Assembly (NCBI RefSeq): GCF_001468135.1
Contig: NZ_LNYU01000085.1
Span: 306,104-370,103, forward strand
From: Legionella santicrucis
GTDB lineage: Bacteria > Pseudomonadota > Gammaproteobacteria > Legionellales > Legionellaceae
Length of the DNA: 64,000 nt
Direction: 5' to 3'
The position numbers and the translations under genes are program-made. Below the pieces are notes generated by a model. It was not told the DNA's origin. It saw only the letters and a program-made list of their open reading frames with translations, and did no database searches. Of this stretch, positions 1 through 11,065 are shown in pieces (positions within the stretch are counted from its first letter, which is position 1; each line of letters begins with the position of its first letter).

Positions 1-219
1 GTGATCTTATGTGTGTTTTTGCGAAACAGTGCACAAAAACAAGAGGTCTGAAGTGGATAAATTAATAGAATTGTACTGTACCGATGATTTTTGTCGGAAA
101 TTTTTTGCCACGTTTTGAGCAACACATGCTGAATATTTCTGAACGAGTAGCCAGAAGAAGATAATTGATAAAAAAATCAGCATATAATTGTTCAATTATA
201 ATTTTACAAATATTTTAAC

Positions 220-1482
220 TTAGCAAATGGTTTTATGTTCGCCAACAGCCATGTCTTTATCCATTAAAAAGATTAATCCTGTACATATAAAAAATATTAA
301 TTCTGTGATATTACAATAGAGTCCAAAATGAAGATTATTATGATGCTCGTAAAATAAATTTCCAGTTTCTGTTCCTATTGCTCCAATAACCATAACGCCT
401 AAGCTGATTACAGCAGATGCGGTGCCTTTGCTGACTGGGGTGACGAAAAGGCAATATCTGTTTAATGGTGCATTAATAATGCTGAGTGCAAAGAAATAAA
501 TGATTGTTCCTGGCAACAGATAATAATAGGCATTCCCAAACAGATAAGGAAGGAGTGAGGTTAGAATTGCGCCAATAACCATAATGATACAACCTAATAG
601 GATGATTTGCCTGATTTGATATCTATAAGTTAAGTGATGTAAAAACCAATTACCTAATATGGTTGCTCCAAAGACCGGAATTTGCCAAAGTGCATATTGA
701 ATTATCGTGAGTTTTGCTTCAACAATTAAAATAAGGGGTGATAATGCAATCCAAGCAAGACAAGGAATACCAACTGTACCTGCTGCCAAGGTCGCAAAAC
801 AAAAAATTTTATTAGAAAATAAGGTCTTATAGTTTTCAAAAACTTTTTTTGCGGAGAACTTAGTCTTGGGCGTTAATTCTCCATTTCTTTTAATCTGGCC
901 TATAGGTTCAGGCATGTATCGCCATAAACCCCATAAAGCAATAAGTGCACCTAGAGCTATGGTTACAAAAATATAGCGCCAAGAAGTATAGTGAATCACT
1001 ATAGCGCCCATAAGTGGTCCTAATAAAGGGGCCAGAATTGCTACATTCGCCATAATTGAAATGATACGAATAGCATCCATTTCCTCAAAAATTTCTTGGA
1101 TTGTGGCATAACCAATAACACCTATGAAACATAGCCCCATCCCTTGAAAAAAGCGCGCAATTAAAAATTGACTCATTGAATTGGAGCAGGCAATAAATAA
1201 AGTGAAAATAAAAAACAAAAATGCACCAAGAAGCATCATTGGTCTTCGACCATAACTGTCTGATATAGGACCTAAAATAACTTGTAGACTTGCTCCACCA
1301 AGTATGTAAACAGTTAGAGAAGTTGCTATCGTTGTTTCAGCTGCATTAAATGAGTGCACAACATGAATCATGCCAGGCATAATCATATCGTTGGCTATAT
1401 ACGTCAGAAACTCATACATTACAAAAAAACAAGCGAAGGTTAGCGCATGTTTTTTAGTGATAAGAATAAGAGGTTCAGTCAT
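220..1482 (-). CDS. mdfA: MdfA-family multidrug efflux MFS transporter
   Basis: Inner-membrane drug/proton antiporter of the major facilitator superfamily, 420 residues, close to the usual 400-410. About twelve hydrophobic segments can be read. The N-terminal 'NDMIMPGM' and the loop motif 'GPISDSYGRRPMML' match the MdfA/Bcr-CflA signature. Further MdfA-like blocks are 'FFQGMGLCFIGVIGYATIQ' and 'MANVAILAPLLGPLMGA'. In the MdfA family an acidic residue in the first membrane helix is important for cation transport, and Glu24 (in 'MYEFLTYIAND') fits that place. It is divergent from licA with about 100 bp between. Family assignment is firm; substrates cannot be read from sequence. The 219 bases downstream to the window edge hold no gene I can support. 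Confidence 0.9.
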   Translation of the reverse strand: MTEPLILITKKHALTFACFFVMYEFLTYIANDMIMPGMIHVVHSFNAAETTIATSLTVYILGGASLQVILGPISDSYGRRPMMLLGAFLFFIFTLFIACSNSMSQFLIARFFQGMGLCFIGVIGYATIQEIFEEMDAIRIISIMANVAILAPLLGPLMGAIVIHYTSWRYIFVTIALGALIALWGLWRYMPEPIGQIKRNGELTPKTKFSAKKVFENYKTLFSNKIFCFATLAAGTVGIPCLAWIALSPLILIVEAKLTIIQYALWQIPVFGATILGNWFLHHLTYRYQIRQIILLGCIIMVIGAILTSLLPYLFGNAYYYLLPGTIIYFFALSIINAPLNRYCLFVTPVSKGTASAVISLGVMVIGAIGTETGNLFYEHHNNLHFGLYCNITELIFFICTGLIFLMDKDMAVGEHKTIC

Positions 1483-1584
1483 AGCAATAACTCTGATATT
1501 TTTTTTTCTTCAAGTTGTTCTTCCTTGTAATTCTATGGTTAAATTTTATATACTCTTCTGATATTTTTTTTGGGAAACAATCTT

Positions 1585-2778
1585 ATGAAATGGCATTTTT
1601 TTGGCGAAAATGGTGACAAACCCAAAATAAGTGAGCATTTAATGCTCTACATTCTAAGTCTACTTGATCCGTCTTCGCAGTTCAACGCCTCGTTAGTGAA
1701 TCATAAATGGAAAGAGTTAGTTGATTTAACTCGTAAATATATGGCATTGCTGCCAACGATTCAAAAAATTCCTATGCTTTCTACGCTTGGTCTTGATGTT
1801 TTAAGATTAAAATTAATGGCAGGTGGTATGACAAATACCACATACAGAGTGCAAATTGGCCCTGATATTGCTAAATGGCTTGCAAGAACTCCTGGTGTAG
1901 ATCCATCTATTGTTGATCGCCATAAAGCAAATCGATGGGTACTGCGTATTCCCGGTGAAGTGTCATCATTTTCAGTATCACGCGAGCATGAAGCAAAGAA
2001 TGCGCGTCAAGCCTCAGCTTTAGGACTTAATGTCCCTATAGAGTATTTTGACCCGAATGGATTGCAGTTAACAAAATTTATTGAAAAAGTTAAGATTTTG
2101 GACAAAAAAACATTAGAGCGGGCTGATATATTGCAAACTCTAGCGGTCATGGCAAAGCAGTTACATTCTTCAGATCGTTTTGCAAATGATACTGCTGTTT
2201 TTGAGCGCAATGAGGGATTACTCGAAGCATTAAAAGTAAAAAACTTTAATTTTCCTGGTGAAATAGGGTCTATTGAAGAGGAGATGGCTGCTTTGCATCG
2301 ATTATTTTCTACTTATAAGATTGAAACATGTCCGTGCCACAATGATTCAACACCTCTAAATTATATGATGACCCAAGAAAAAGATAAAAAAGAATCGTTC
2401 TACCAAATTGATTGGGAATACTCAAGTAATAATGATTTTCTTTGGGATCTCGCCTATTTTGCTATTGAGGCCAAACTTGATAAAGAGCAAGAGCTAACTT
2501 ACTTAACTGCATATTTTGGCAAAGAGATGCTTACAGATTCGGTACTTGCCTGGTATACAGCTTATAAGCCTGTTGTTGAATGGTGGATAACTCTTTGGTC
2601 ATGGACCCAACTAGCCAATAAAGCAAAATCCGTGGATCCGGATGCTTATGTCCAATTAGGTTTAGAGCGCTATCAAAAAACGCTAATGCATTTACAGAGT
2701 GATGAGTATAAAAATGCATTGGCAGTGATTGATAAAGAGCGGTTGATGCCTACATTTTCCGGACAAAGGCCTTTTTAA
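1585..2778 (+). CDS. licA: F-box / choline-kinase-like protein (LicA-type Dot/Icm effector candidate)
   Basis: Fusion of an N-terminal F-box (about residues 13-52, with 'LMLYILSLLDPSSQF' and 'SLVNHKWKELV') to an aminoglycoside/choline phosphotransferase domain. Kinase signs are the catalytic loop 'CPCHNDSTPLNYMM' and the metal-binding 'YQIDWEYSSNNDFLWDLAYF', the choline/ethanolamine kinase form of the HxDxxxxN and DxD motifs. F-boxes are eukaryotic adaptors that bind Skp1 in SCF ubiquitin ligases. L. pneumophila LicA has this same architecture and is reported as a translocated F-box protein. I chose ATG 1585, 9 bases after GGGA, over the in-frame TTG at 1570. It ends in a strong inverted repeat. 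Translocation and substrate are inferred, not seen. Confidence 0.85.
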   Translation: MKWHFFGENGDKPKISEHLMLYILSLLDPSSQFNASLVNHKWKELVDLTRKYMALLPTIQKIPMLSTLGLDVLRLKLMAGGMTNTTYRVQIGPDIAKWLARTPGVDPSIVDRHKANRWVLRIPGEVSSFSVSREHEAKNARQASALGLNVPIEYFDPNGLQLTKFIEKVKILDKKTLERADILQTLAVMAKQLHSSDRFANDTAVFERNEGLLEALKVKNFNFPGEIGSIEEEMAALHRLFSTYKIETCPCHNDSTPLNYMMTQEKDKKESFYQIDWEYSSNNDFLWDLAYFAIEAKLDKEQELTYLTAYFGKEMLTDSVLAWYTAYKPVVEWWITLWSWTQLANKAKSVDPDAYVQLGLERYQKTLMHLQSDEYKNALAVIDKERLMPTFSGQRPF

Positions 2779-2813
2779 AAATTGTGAGGTTATCTATAAA
2801 GTTTTTTCTTAGG

Positions 2814-2862
2814 TCCCTAAAGTTTTATGCATTAACGCTGATGAGTTTAAAAACTTTAGGGA
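2814..2862. terminator. Bidirectional stem-loop between convergent genes
   Basis: Perfect 13-bp inverted repeat TCCCTAAAGTTTT / AAAACTTTAGGGA (arms 2814-2826 and 2850-2862, 23-base loop) lying exactly between the stops of licA (+) and the exonuclease gene (-). The A/T-rich ends of the arms give short U-runs in either direction. Shared terminator is the simplest reading. Confidence 0.6.
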
Positions 2863-2871
2863 TCTAATTGT

Positions 2872-3642
2872 TCACATCATATGGCTTAAAAATTCTTGTA
2901 AGTGTTTTTTTTCTTTTTCAGAGCCTAGATAGGTTTTAAGTAACGTTATTGAGTACTCGTATTCTTCATAGTTAATCACTCCACGCATCAATTCAAATCG
3001 TAAAAAGACGCAATAGGTATTCAGTACGTCGGTTTCACAATAATCACGAATATTTTTTATTTGACCCGATAAATACTGGTCCCAAACTTTAGAGCCACTC
3101 ATTCCCATTTTTCCTGGAAAACCCAGCATACTGGAAATTTCATCCAATGGGGCAAATGCTTTATTTTGGTACCCGGCAATTACATCCATGAGGTCAAGAT
3201 GACGATAGTGAAATCGGCTTAAGTAATTGTTCCAGCGAAAATGCTGTTGGTTTTCACCAATTTCCCAATAAGTGGGGGCTGGGATGCCATGTAATAGAGC
3301 ACGATAATGTAAAACAGGTAAGTCAAACCCACTCCCATTCCAGCTGACTAAAGTTGGAGTATGTTTATCTATTCCAGCAAAAAAACGAGTGATTAATTCT
3401 TTTTCTTGCGAGATCTCATCACCTAAAGACCAAACTTTAATTTGGGTGCCATGACTCATTACTAAAGAAATAGCACAAATCTTTTGTAAATAATGGGGTA
3501 AAAAATCGTTACCTACTTTAGCACGACGTAATGCAAACATAGCTTGAGCTGTATCCTCATCGCTTAGTCCATGTAAATCATACAAATTTCGTCCAGATTC
3601 AATATCAGGAATGGTTTCTATATCAAATACAAATATGGTCAT
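2872..3642 (-). CDS. 3'-5' exonuclease, PolB exonuclease-domain-like
   Basis: DnaQ-superfamily exonuclease of the predicted PolB-like type, 256 residues from the chosen start. Exo I is 'VFDIETIPD' (DxE) at the N terminus. Exo II is 'LVSWNGSGFDLPVLHYRAL', with the Asp of the N-x3-F/D pattern. Exo III 'YCETDVLNTYCVFLR' supplies the last Asp. These would bind two metal ions for removing nucleotides from 3' ends. The frame is open 38 codons further upstream, but those residues do not look like the family and the conserved domain starts at ATG 3642, so I start there. A DNA-repair or RNA-processing role is family-level inference. Confidence 0.85.
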   Translation of the reverse strand: MTIFVFDIETIPDIESGRNLYDLHGLSDEDTAQAMFALRRAKVGNDFLPHYLQKICAISLVMSHGTQIKVWSLGDEISQEKELITRFFAGIDKHTPTLVSWNGSGFDLPVLHYRALLHGIPAPTYWEIGENQQHFRWNNYLSRFHYRHLDLMDVIAGYQNKAFAPLDEISSMLGFPGKMGMSGSKVWDQYLSGQIKNIRDYCETDVLNTYCVFLRFELMRGVINYEEYEYSITLLKTYLGSEKEKKHLQEFLSHMM

Positions 3643-3792
3643 TAGATACACTTTATTTTGTTTTAAATTAATCGATATACTAACATGTGGTAAAGCAGGG
3701 AAATAGACCCTTGTTATATTCGATAAAAATTGCAAAGCGTAGATTGTAATAATCAAATTTGTTAGAATAAATTTTTTTGTGTTTGGTTACTC

Positions 3793-4413
3793 ATGGGCTC
3801 TTTATTATTATTTTTTAAGAAGTTAAGAATAGCCGTTTTATTAATTGCTGTATTGCTAACAGCCTGTGTTAGCCCTCCTCCAGCTGATGTAAATAATCTT
3901 TGTAATATATTTAGACAATATCCTAAATGGTATACCGATGCCAAGGACGTTGAACGGCGTTGGAAGGTGCCAGTTCCAGTACAAATGGCTATTATTCATC
4001 AAGAGTCAAAATTTAATGCTCGAGCACGACCACCACGAACAAAATTATTATATATAATTCCTTGGAAAAGGCCTTCCTCAGCTTATGGCTATACACAGGC
4101 ATTGCATGATACATGGAAGCATTATAAGCGAAGCAACGGAGGATTGTTTGCTTCACGTGATGATTTTGGCGATGGTGTTGATTTTATTGGATGGTATGCA
4201 AATCAAGCATACATCAGAGCTAGAATCGCACGAACAGACGCGTATTCACTTTATTTAGCATATCATGAAGGGATTGGTGGTTATCAACGTAAAACCTATT
4301 TAAAAAAATCATGGTTGATTCCTGTAGCAAGGAAAGTTCAAGCGCGATCTCAGCTTTATGCAATGCAACTTAACTCGTGCAAAAGATCTTTTGAGTCTCG
4401 TTCATGGTTCTAA
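3793..4413 (+). CDS. Lytic-transglycosylase-like (SLT domain) lipoprotein
   Basis: 206-residue exported lipoprotein. It has a basic N terminus, a hydrophobic stretch and the lipobox 'LLTAC', so the mature protein would begin at Cys25. The following domain resembles the Slt transglycosylase fold: 'MAIIHQESKFNARA' carries the catalytic-type Glu and Ser, 'SSAYGYTQALHDTW' resembles the GxMQ block, and 'YLAYHEGIGGY' resembles the late AYN/H-x-G block. Expected to cleave peptidoglycan glycan strands at the outer membrane. Legionella and Coxiella carry small lipoproteins of this type. Upstream the start is close to a divergent exonuclease gene. Specificity is not determinable. Confidence 0.75.
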   Translation: MGSLLLFFKKLRIAVLLIAVLLTACVSPPPADVNNLCNIFRQYPKWYTDAKDVERRWKVPVPVQMAIIHQESKFNARARPPRTKLLYIIPWKRPSSAYGYTQALHDTWKHYKRSNGGLFASRDDFGDGVDFIGWYANQAYIRARIARTDAYSLYLAYHEGIGGYQRKTYLKKSWLIPVARKVQARSQLYAMQLNSCKRSFESRSWF

Positions 4414-4615
4414 ACTCAGAAAGGACTGTATTATGAACAGATTGAGCTATAATACGAAGGTATTTAGATTAAAAGGCGACCAAAGTGAGTATTCACGATA
4501 CTAAAAAATGGAATGTAATGGTAAATGATGCATACAGACTACATTTAATTTATAAAATTTTAAACTAATAGTATATAATACTACTTAAAAATGAAACGGG
4601 TATAGATATCATTAA

Positions 4616-5658
<1,043 letters not shown>

Positions 5659-7208
5659 TTTTTGATAAATATTCCGCAAGATTTTCTCTACCCTCTGTAT
5701 CGATGACTAACTCCAATTTGGTTCGTCGTTTTAATATATCATCACAACTTTGAGCCCATTCTTCTAAAATTAAATAATCAACTTCTACTTGGTAAAGATA
5801 AGTACAATATTTTTTACCTAAATCCTCCATATTGGAGCAAGGGGCAAGAAATTTTTCCATACAGCTTCCATAAGTGTATATGTAGCGATTAAGTAAATCT
5901 GGATCCATCCATTTATATTTTTCTTTAGCATACATGACATACTGTTCAAAATTCATTTGCTCAAAAGAGGCTCCTGGCAAAGGCGTAGTTGCTGTCATTG
6001 ATGGACGCATGTGAGGAAAGATTGGGATAAATTGATTAATGATTTCCTCTGCTAATTGTCGATAAGTGGTAATTTTACCACCATAAATTGTAATAATAGG
6101 TGCTGGTTTAAAAGAAACTCTATAGGAATAATTACGACTCAGGGATTTTGCTTCTTTATTTTCATCAGTTAATAATGTTCTTACGCCACTCCACGTGTAA
6201 ATGATGTCTGTTTCAGATAATTTACTTTTGAAATAGAAATTGACCAAATTAATTAAGTACTGGATTTCATCATTACTGATAGTGACATGATCTGGATTGC
6301 TCTGGAGTGGGATATCAGTAGTACCAATCATACTAAATCCATGATAAGGGATAACAAAAACGACTCTTTTATCTTGATGTTGTAAAAAATAAGCATGCTT
6401 ACCTTCATAGATTTTTGGCACGATAATGTGGCTACCCTTAACCAAAGTAATTTGTTGTTGATCAGGAGCTTGCGTAAGTTGTTCTACAGACTTAACCCAT
6501 GGGCCAGCGGCATTTATTATTGAGCGCGCATAAAGAACATAAGTTGAGCCTATTTTAGGTTGAATGGTTAGTTGCCATAAATTGTTTACAATATCAGTAT
6601 GAATTACTGCTGAGTGTGTTCGTATGCTTGCACCATGATTTTTTGCTTGAATTGCATTGATGATCGTTAATCGAGCATCATCAGTTATGGCGTCATAAAA
6701 TAAAAAGCCTTTATCGAATTCATTGATTAAAGGAGTAAAATAATTTCCTTTGTTTTTTCTATGAATTGTTTTGCATTTTGGTAAGCGATTTTTACGACTT
6801 AAATGATCATAAAAAAACAGTCCCAAGCGTAAAAACCAAGCAGGGCGCATATGATGCTCATAAGGTAAAACTAATGCTTGTGGGTGTACCAAATGAGGTG
6901 CCAAATCTAATAATCGTTGTCGTTCAATGAGTGCTTTTTTAACCAGATTAAACTCATAGTGTTCTAGATATCTTAATCCACCATGAATAAGCTTAGTACT
7001 GCTTGAGGAGGTTTTGGAGGCCAAATCATCTTGTTCGAGAAGTACTACAGACAATCCTCTTAATGCTGCATCTGCAGCACAACCAGAGCCATTGATGCCG
7101 CCCCCAATAATTGCAACATCAAAAACTACACTCATATTTTGGTCTCCCTAAAAAAGATATACACTAACAATATACATATAATAGTTGGGACAAGGAACAA
7201 TGCAAATA

Positions 7209-8675
7209 ATGGGTTATTTACTTGCTATAGATCAGGGAACAAGTAGTACACGCGCCATGATATACACTACTCAGGGGGAATTAATTGCAACAAGTCAGTA
7301 TCCTCTCACTCAATATTATCCTAAAGCTGGCTGGGTTGAACATGACCCAGAGGAAATATGGAAAAAAACTTTAACCGCAATGAGAGATGTAGTGTCGCGA
7401 GTCCCTGCAAAACAAATTTTATCTTGCGGTATAACTAATCAAAGAGAAACTACGGTCATTTGGGATAAAAAAACGGGTGATTGTCTTGCTCCAGCCATTG
7501 TTTGGCAGGATCGTAGAACTTCAAACTATTGTAAAAATTTAATCGCTGATGAAAGAATGATTCAAGATAAAACTGGCTTGCTCCCCGATCCTTATTTTTC
7601 AGCCAGTAAATTGAAATGGTTTTTAGAAAATAATGCTAAAGCTAATGAGCTCGCAAAAAAGGGTGAGCTAGCTTTTGGAACTATAGATAGTTTTCTGATT
7701 TGGCGACTCACTACAGAACATTTGCATTTAACTGATGTCACAAATGCATCACGGACAATGTTATTTAATATCAAAACAGAACAATGGGATCATGATTTAC
7801 TGAAATACTTCGTCATTTCAGAATCTGTTTTACCTAAAGTTTGTGCAAGTGATAGTCATTTTGGGATTATTAGCAAGCAGTGGCTTGGCTTTGAATTACC
7901 TATTACTGGAGTAGCTGGAGATCAGCAGGCTGCATTAGTTGGACAAGGGTGTTTTAAAACAGGAATGGTAAAAGCAACTTTTGGCACAGGTGCCTTTTTG
8001 TTACTTAATACGGGCAATAAACCAGTGTTTTCACATCATAAGCTTTTAACAACAGTGGCTTATAAAATTCGAGGTCAGATGGTTTATGGATTGGAGGGAA
8101 GTATTTATCATGCTGGTACTACCGTAAAATGGCTACGTGATTCCATGAAATTAATCAATAATGTGGATGAAACGGAAATGTTAGCCCAATCATTAGAGGG
8201 GAATGAGGGTGTGTATTTAATTTCATCATTTACGGGTTTAGGTGCTCCCCATTGGTTATCAGTACCCGGGGCATCTATTGTTGGCTTGAGTCTTTATAGT
8301 AATAGAGCTCATTTTGCTCGAGCAGCACTTGAAGGAGTATGTTATCAGGCTCGAGAGGTATGTTTTTGCATGAAAGAAGACAGCCAAATGGACTTATCCC
8401 TGTTACGAGTGGATGGGGGTATGGCTGTTAATCAATGGTTTTTACAGTTTTTAGCAGATCAATGCCAACTAAAAATCCAAAAACCTAAAGATATTGAAAC
8501 AACTGCCAGAGGTGCTGCAATTTTGGCTGCATTAGGATGTGGCGTTTTTGAGTCCTTGGATGAGTTACACATAGCATGGGACTTGGAGCAAGAGTTTCAA
8601 CCGCAAAGACCCTTAAATCAAGTAGAACAGGATTATCAAGGCTGGAAGAATGCTTTACAAAAAACAAAAGGGTAG
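7209..8675 (+). CDS. glpK: Glycerol kinase
   Basis: Phosphorylates glycerol with ATP to give the substrate of the neighbouring GlpD. FGGY-family motifs: 'AIDQGTSSTRAMIY' at the N terminus, 'NQRETTVIWDKKTG', 'GVAGDQQAALVGQGCF', 'KATFGTGAFLLLNTG' and 'LRVDGGMAVNQWFLQFLAD'. About 488 residues, as usual. The start is uncertain among ATG 7209, ATG 7200 and TTG 7185: AAGGA lies at 7192-7196, which suits 7209 best and is too close to 7200. No glycerol facilitator gene (glpF) lies next to it in this window. Confidence 0.95.
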   Translation: MGYLLAIDQGTSSTRAMIYTTQGELIATSQYPLTQYYPKAGWVEHDPEEIWKKTLTAMRDVVSRVPAKQILSCGITNQRETTVIWDKKTGDCLAPAIVWQDRRTSNYCKNLIADERMIQDKTGLLPDPYFSASKLKWFLENNAKANELAKKGELAFGTIDSFLIWRLTTEHLHLTDVTNASRTMLFNIKTEQWDHDLLKYFVISESVLPKVCASDSHFGIISKQWLGFELPITGVAGDQQAALVGQGCFKTGMVKATFGTGAFLLLNTGNKPVFSHHKLLTTVAYKIRGQMVYGLEGSIYHAGTTVKWLRDSMKLINNVDETEMLAQSLEGNEGVYLISSFTGLGAPHWLSVPGASIVGLSLYSNRAHFARAALEGVCYQAREVCFCMKEDSQMDLSLLRVDGGMAVNQWFLQFLADQCQLKIQKPKDIETTARGAAILAALGCGVFESLDELHIAWDLEQEFQPQRPLNQVEQDYQGWKNALQKTKG

Positions 8676-8741
8676 TTGTGTTTCATTGTAAGAACCTCTT
8701 CTTCACTATTGAGATAGTAAGATTTGAGGAATCCTATTTTT

Positions 8742-9755
8742 TTAGTTTGGAATAAGGGCGGTAGTAGAGAAGTCTGTTAACTCTACTAATTGCTCATGTC
8801 CTTCAAATAGCACTGAGTGCTCTGCTCCTGCCAATATACTCAGTGCTACCAAATAATGCCCAGGACTCAATATAGAAAAGTCAATCAACTCACCCAGTTC
8901 TGATGATTGAGACCCACTAAAAAATTTTTGTCCAGAATATATTTTTTGTTCCGTTTTAATTTCATAAATTTTTAATTGATGCTTTAACGTTGCTTTGTAA
9001 TGCATACGTGCGATTATTTCTTGCCCTTTGTAACAACCCTTATTAAAACTAATGTAGTGGGTTTGATGTAAATTAAGCCGGTGTGGAAGAAATAAACCTC
9101 GAGATGTAGGATAAATCTCAATTTGTTGTTGAACTAATCTCAAAGTATGCCAAGTTAATGAGCCAAGTATTTGTTCTTTATCTGCAAAATGCTGTTTTAT
9201 ATCATGAGCAAAATCAGATTGGACTAACAAAATATAAAACCCATTCCCTAAATGATAAAAGCAAGAGTAATTATTGTATGTCTGAGCATAAAAAGTACTG
9301 GGGAAAAATTTTGTATTAGGAACGATATCCTCATCATTTTGCAAATAAAATCCAAAAATACTTAACTGATTATTTGCTTTAAGAGCGATACGAGAAAGCA
9401 TCGCGGTTTTACTTAATGAATTTATAGTGAGCTCCATTAAATCCTTGGGAAGCACTAACTTGACTCCCTGCCAGGAGACGATATCCATTAAAGATAAAAT
9501 TCGTCCTTTGAGATTACATTGGGCACCCTGGAGCATTTGAATGTCAGAAATTGAGTGGATATCACAGGTTAATTGCCCTTGAAGAAAATCCAATACTTTA
9601 ACACCTTCAACTTCCAAAACAGCAAGATAGGATAAATCAAACAAATAGTTTTTCTTGGGTTGAAGTTTTAACTCTTCATCTATAGGTTTAAATGTAGTTA
9701 GTATCCTATCATTAATTGAATATTCAAAAGTAGTACTCATCATCATATAACGCAT
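8742..9755 (-). CDS. ygfZ: YgfZ/GcvT-fold folate-binding protein (Fe-S cluster maintenance)
   Basis: Tetrahydrofolate-dependent protein that helps maintain certain Fe-S enzymes such as the tRNA methylthiotransferase MiaB. The YgfZ signature K-G-C-Y-x-G-Q-E is present as 'NKGCYKGQEIIARMHYK'. An N-terminal 'FLQGQLTCDIHSI' matches the family. 337 residues (family about 325). The extreme start is ambiguous because of the run MRYMMMST. Divergent from sdhE, an arrangement also found in enteric bacteria (ygfZ / ygfY-ygfX), which supports the call. Confidence 0.9.
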   Translation of the reverse strand: MRYMMMSTTFEYSINDRILTTFKPIDEELKLQPKKNYLFDLSYLAVLEVEGVKVLDFLQGQLTCDIHSISDIQMLQGAQCNLKGRILSLMDIVSWQGVKLVLPKDLMELTINSLSKTAMLSRIALKANNQLSIFGFYLQNDEDIVPNTKFFPSTFYAQTYNNYSCFYHLGNGFYILLVQSDFAHDIKQHFADKEQILGSLTWHTLRLVQQQIEIYPTSRGLFLPHRLNLHQTHYISFNKGCYKGQEIIARMHYKATLKHQLKIYEIKTEQKIYSGQKFFSGSQSSELGELIDFSILSPGHYLVALSILAGAEHSVLFEGHEQLVELTDFSTTALIPN

Positions 9756-9816
9756 TTCGTTTATAAAGGCAGTAGTGTATCATTTATAAGTTACCTAAAT
9801 CACGAAGAGATTTTCA

Positions 9817-10062
9817 ATGTTGGATAATCAAGAAAAAGCAAGACTTGCATGGCATTGTCGCCGTGGCATGTTAGAATTAGATCTTATTTTACAACGATTT
9901 CTTGAAAAACATCTCGATCTCATATCAAGCGATGAGCTTGAGGCTTTTAACAACTTATTAAGTTGCACTGATCCTGAGTTATTTGCATGGTTAATGGGAC
10001 ATGATGAACCACAAGAGAAAGAGTTAAAAAAAATTGTCGCTATTATTCGATCTAGCAATTGA
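9817..10062 (+). CDS. sdhE: FAD assembly factor SdhE (YgfY)
   Basis: 81-residue helical protein that promotes covalent flavinylation of succinate dehydrogenase/fumarate reductase. The diagnostic 'RRGMLELDLIL' (RGxxELD) lies at residues 15-25, and 'DPELFAWLMGHDEP' matches the family's C-terminal 'D.eLf.Wl.g' block. It overlaps the following ygfX-like gene by 29 bases, so the two are probably co-translated. Confidence 0.93.
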   Translation: MLDNQEKARLAWHCRRGMLELDLILQRFLEKHLDLISSDELEAFNNLLSCTDPELFAWLMGHDEPQEKELKKIVAIIRSSN

Positions 10063-10441
10063 ACCAAAAAAATCAAAGACTTATTTACGATTGGTTTTAA
10101 TAGTTTATTTATTCACTGTTTTATTAGTTTCATATTCATCAATATATCTATTTCTTAAATTCGCTTTGATTGGATACATTGCTGTTTTGTTGAGATTTGA
10201 TTGGATCAATCGCAAGCCATGCGTGGAAATTAAAAAGATTCAATTCATTGATAATCAATGGGTTTTAGAATTTCATGATGGTAAAAGGGAAAATTACCTC
10301 CAAGCGATTATTCTTATCAATAACTTCCTTTTTTCATTGATTCAATTGACAAGCATGCGACGAAAAAAATTAATCATTTTATTTCATGATCAACTTACAG
10401 CAAAGCAATTACGTTTCTTATATTTTAAAACACAAGATTAG
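10034..10441 (+). CDS. YgfX-like small membrane protein
   Basis: 135 residues from a TTG start (10034) inside the end of sdhE. Two adjacent hydrophobic segments (about residues 20-55) are followed by a cytoplasmic part with 'QWVLEFHDGKRENYLQ' and 'LIILFHDQLTAKQLRFLY', the layout of YgfX/CptA (DUF1434). E. coli YgfX is described as a membrane partner of YgfY and as affecting cytoskeletal proteins. Sequence similarity is weak by eye; position behind sdhE and topology carry the assignment. Confidence 0.65.
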   Translation: MSLLFDLAIEPKKSKTYLRLVLIVYLFTVLLVSYSSIYLFLKFALIGYIAVLLRFDWINRKPCVEIKKIQFIDNQWVLEFHDGKRENYLQAIILINNFLFSLIQLTSMRRKKLIILFHDQLTAKQLRFLYFKTQD

Positions 10442-10510
10442 TGTATTGGTATATAATTAAACATAATGATTAATTATTGATAATACGCCTAAAGGAATAA
10501 AGAGAACGTA

Positions 10511-11065
10511 ATGAAGAAACAAACTTCTTATAGCGATGAAGACTTAGTTAATTTGGCACAACAAGGAGATATGGGTGCGTATAATTTGTTGTTGTCACGA
10601 TATAATAACAAGATTCAGCAAATAATTAACTTGCACATTCAAGATCGAGCAAATGTAAGTGATTTAGTACAAGAAGTACTTATTAAGGTCTATCGCTATT
10701 TACAGCATTTTAACGAGAAAAGCCAATTTTCTACTTGGCTGTATCGAATTACGCAAAATACGATTAAAAATCATTATCGAGCAGCTAACTTACGTATGGA
10801 TTTGGAAGCTGAATATGCTGATAATTATGCTTCCTCAGTTCAATTATCACCTGAATATTTATTAATTAATATTGAGTTTGGAGAGCAATTAGAATTAGCT
10901 ATTTCCACTCTGTCTGATGAGTTACGTATTTGTTATGGAATGCATATTATTGATGGGCGATCTTATGAAGATATTGCAAAAAAAATGGATTGTCCTGTTG
11001 GGACCGTACGGTCGCGAATATTTAGGGCCCGAAAATTATTAATGCAATCAATGGGCGCTTATTAA
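10511..11065 (+). CDS. rpoE: ECF RNA polymerase sigma factor, RpoE-like
   Basis: 184-residue sigma factor with region 2 (about residues 10-95: 'LVQEVLIKVYRYLQHFNEK', 'FSTWLYRITQNTIKNHYR') and region 4 (about 130-184: 'YEDIAKKMDCPVGTVRSRIF', a helix-turn-helix). Directs transcription of envelope-stress genes in its family. Start follows AAAGGAATAAAGAGAACGT. The usual anti-sigma gene rseA is not downstream: the next gene is a methyltransferase after a 144-base gap, so control must lie elsewhere or differ. Confidence 0.9.
   Translation: MKKQTSYSDEDLVNLAQQGDMGAYNLLLSRYNNKIQQIINLHIQDRANVSDLVQEVLIKVYRYLQHFNEKSQFSTWLYRITQNTIKNHYRAANLRMDLEAEYADNYASSVQLSPEYLLINIEFGEQLELAISTLSDELRICYGMHIIDGRSYEDIAKKMDCPVGTVRSRIFRARKLLMQSMGAY

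Noticed and set aside
7..195. 62-codon minus-strand frame with a hydrophobic start, downstream of the efflux gene
   Set aside because: No ribosome site, low-complexity composition and no family resemblance.
4434..4502. 23-codon frame after AAAGGAC between the lipoprotein gene and adk
   Set aside because: Too short and without any recognisable feature to support it.
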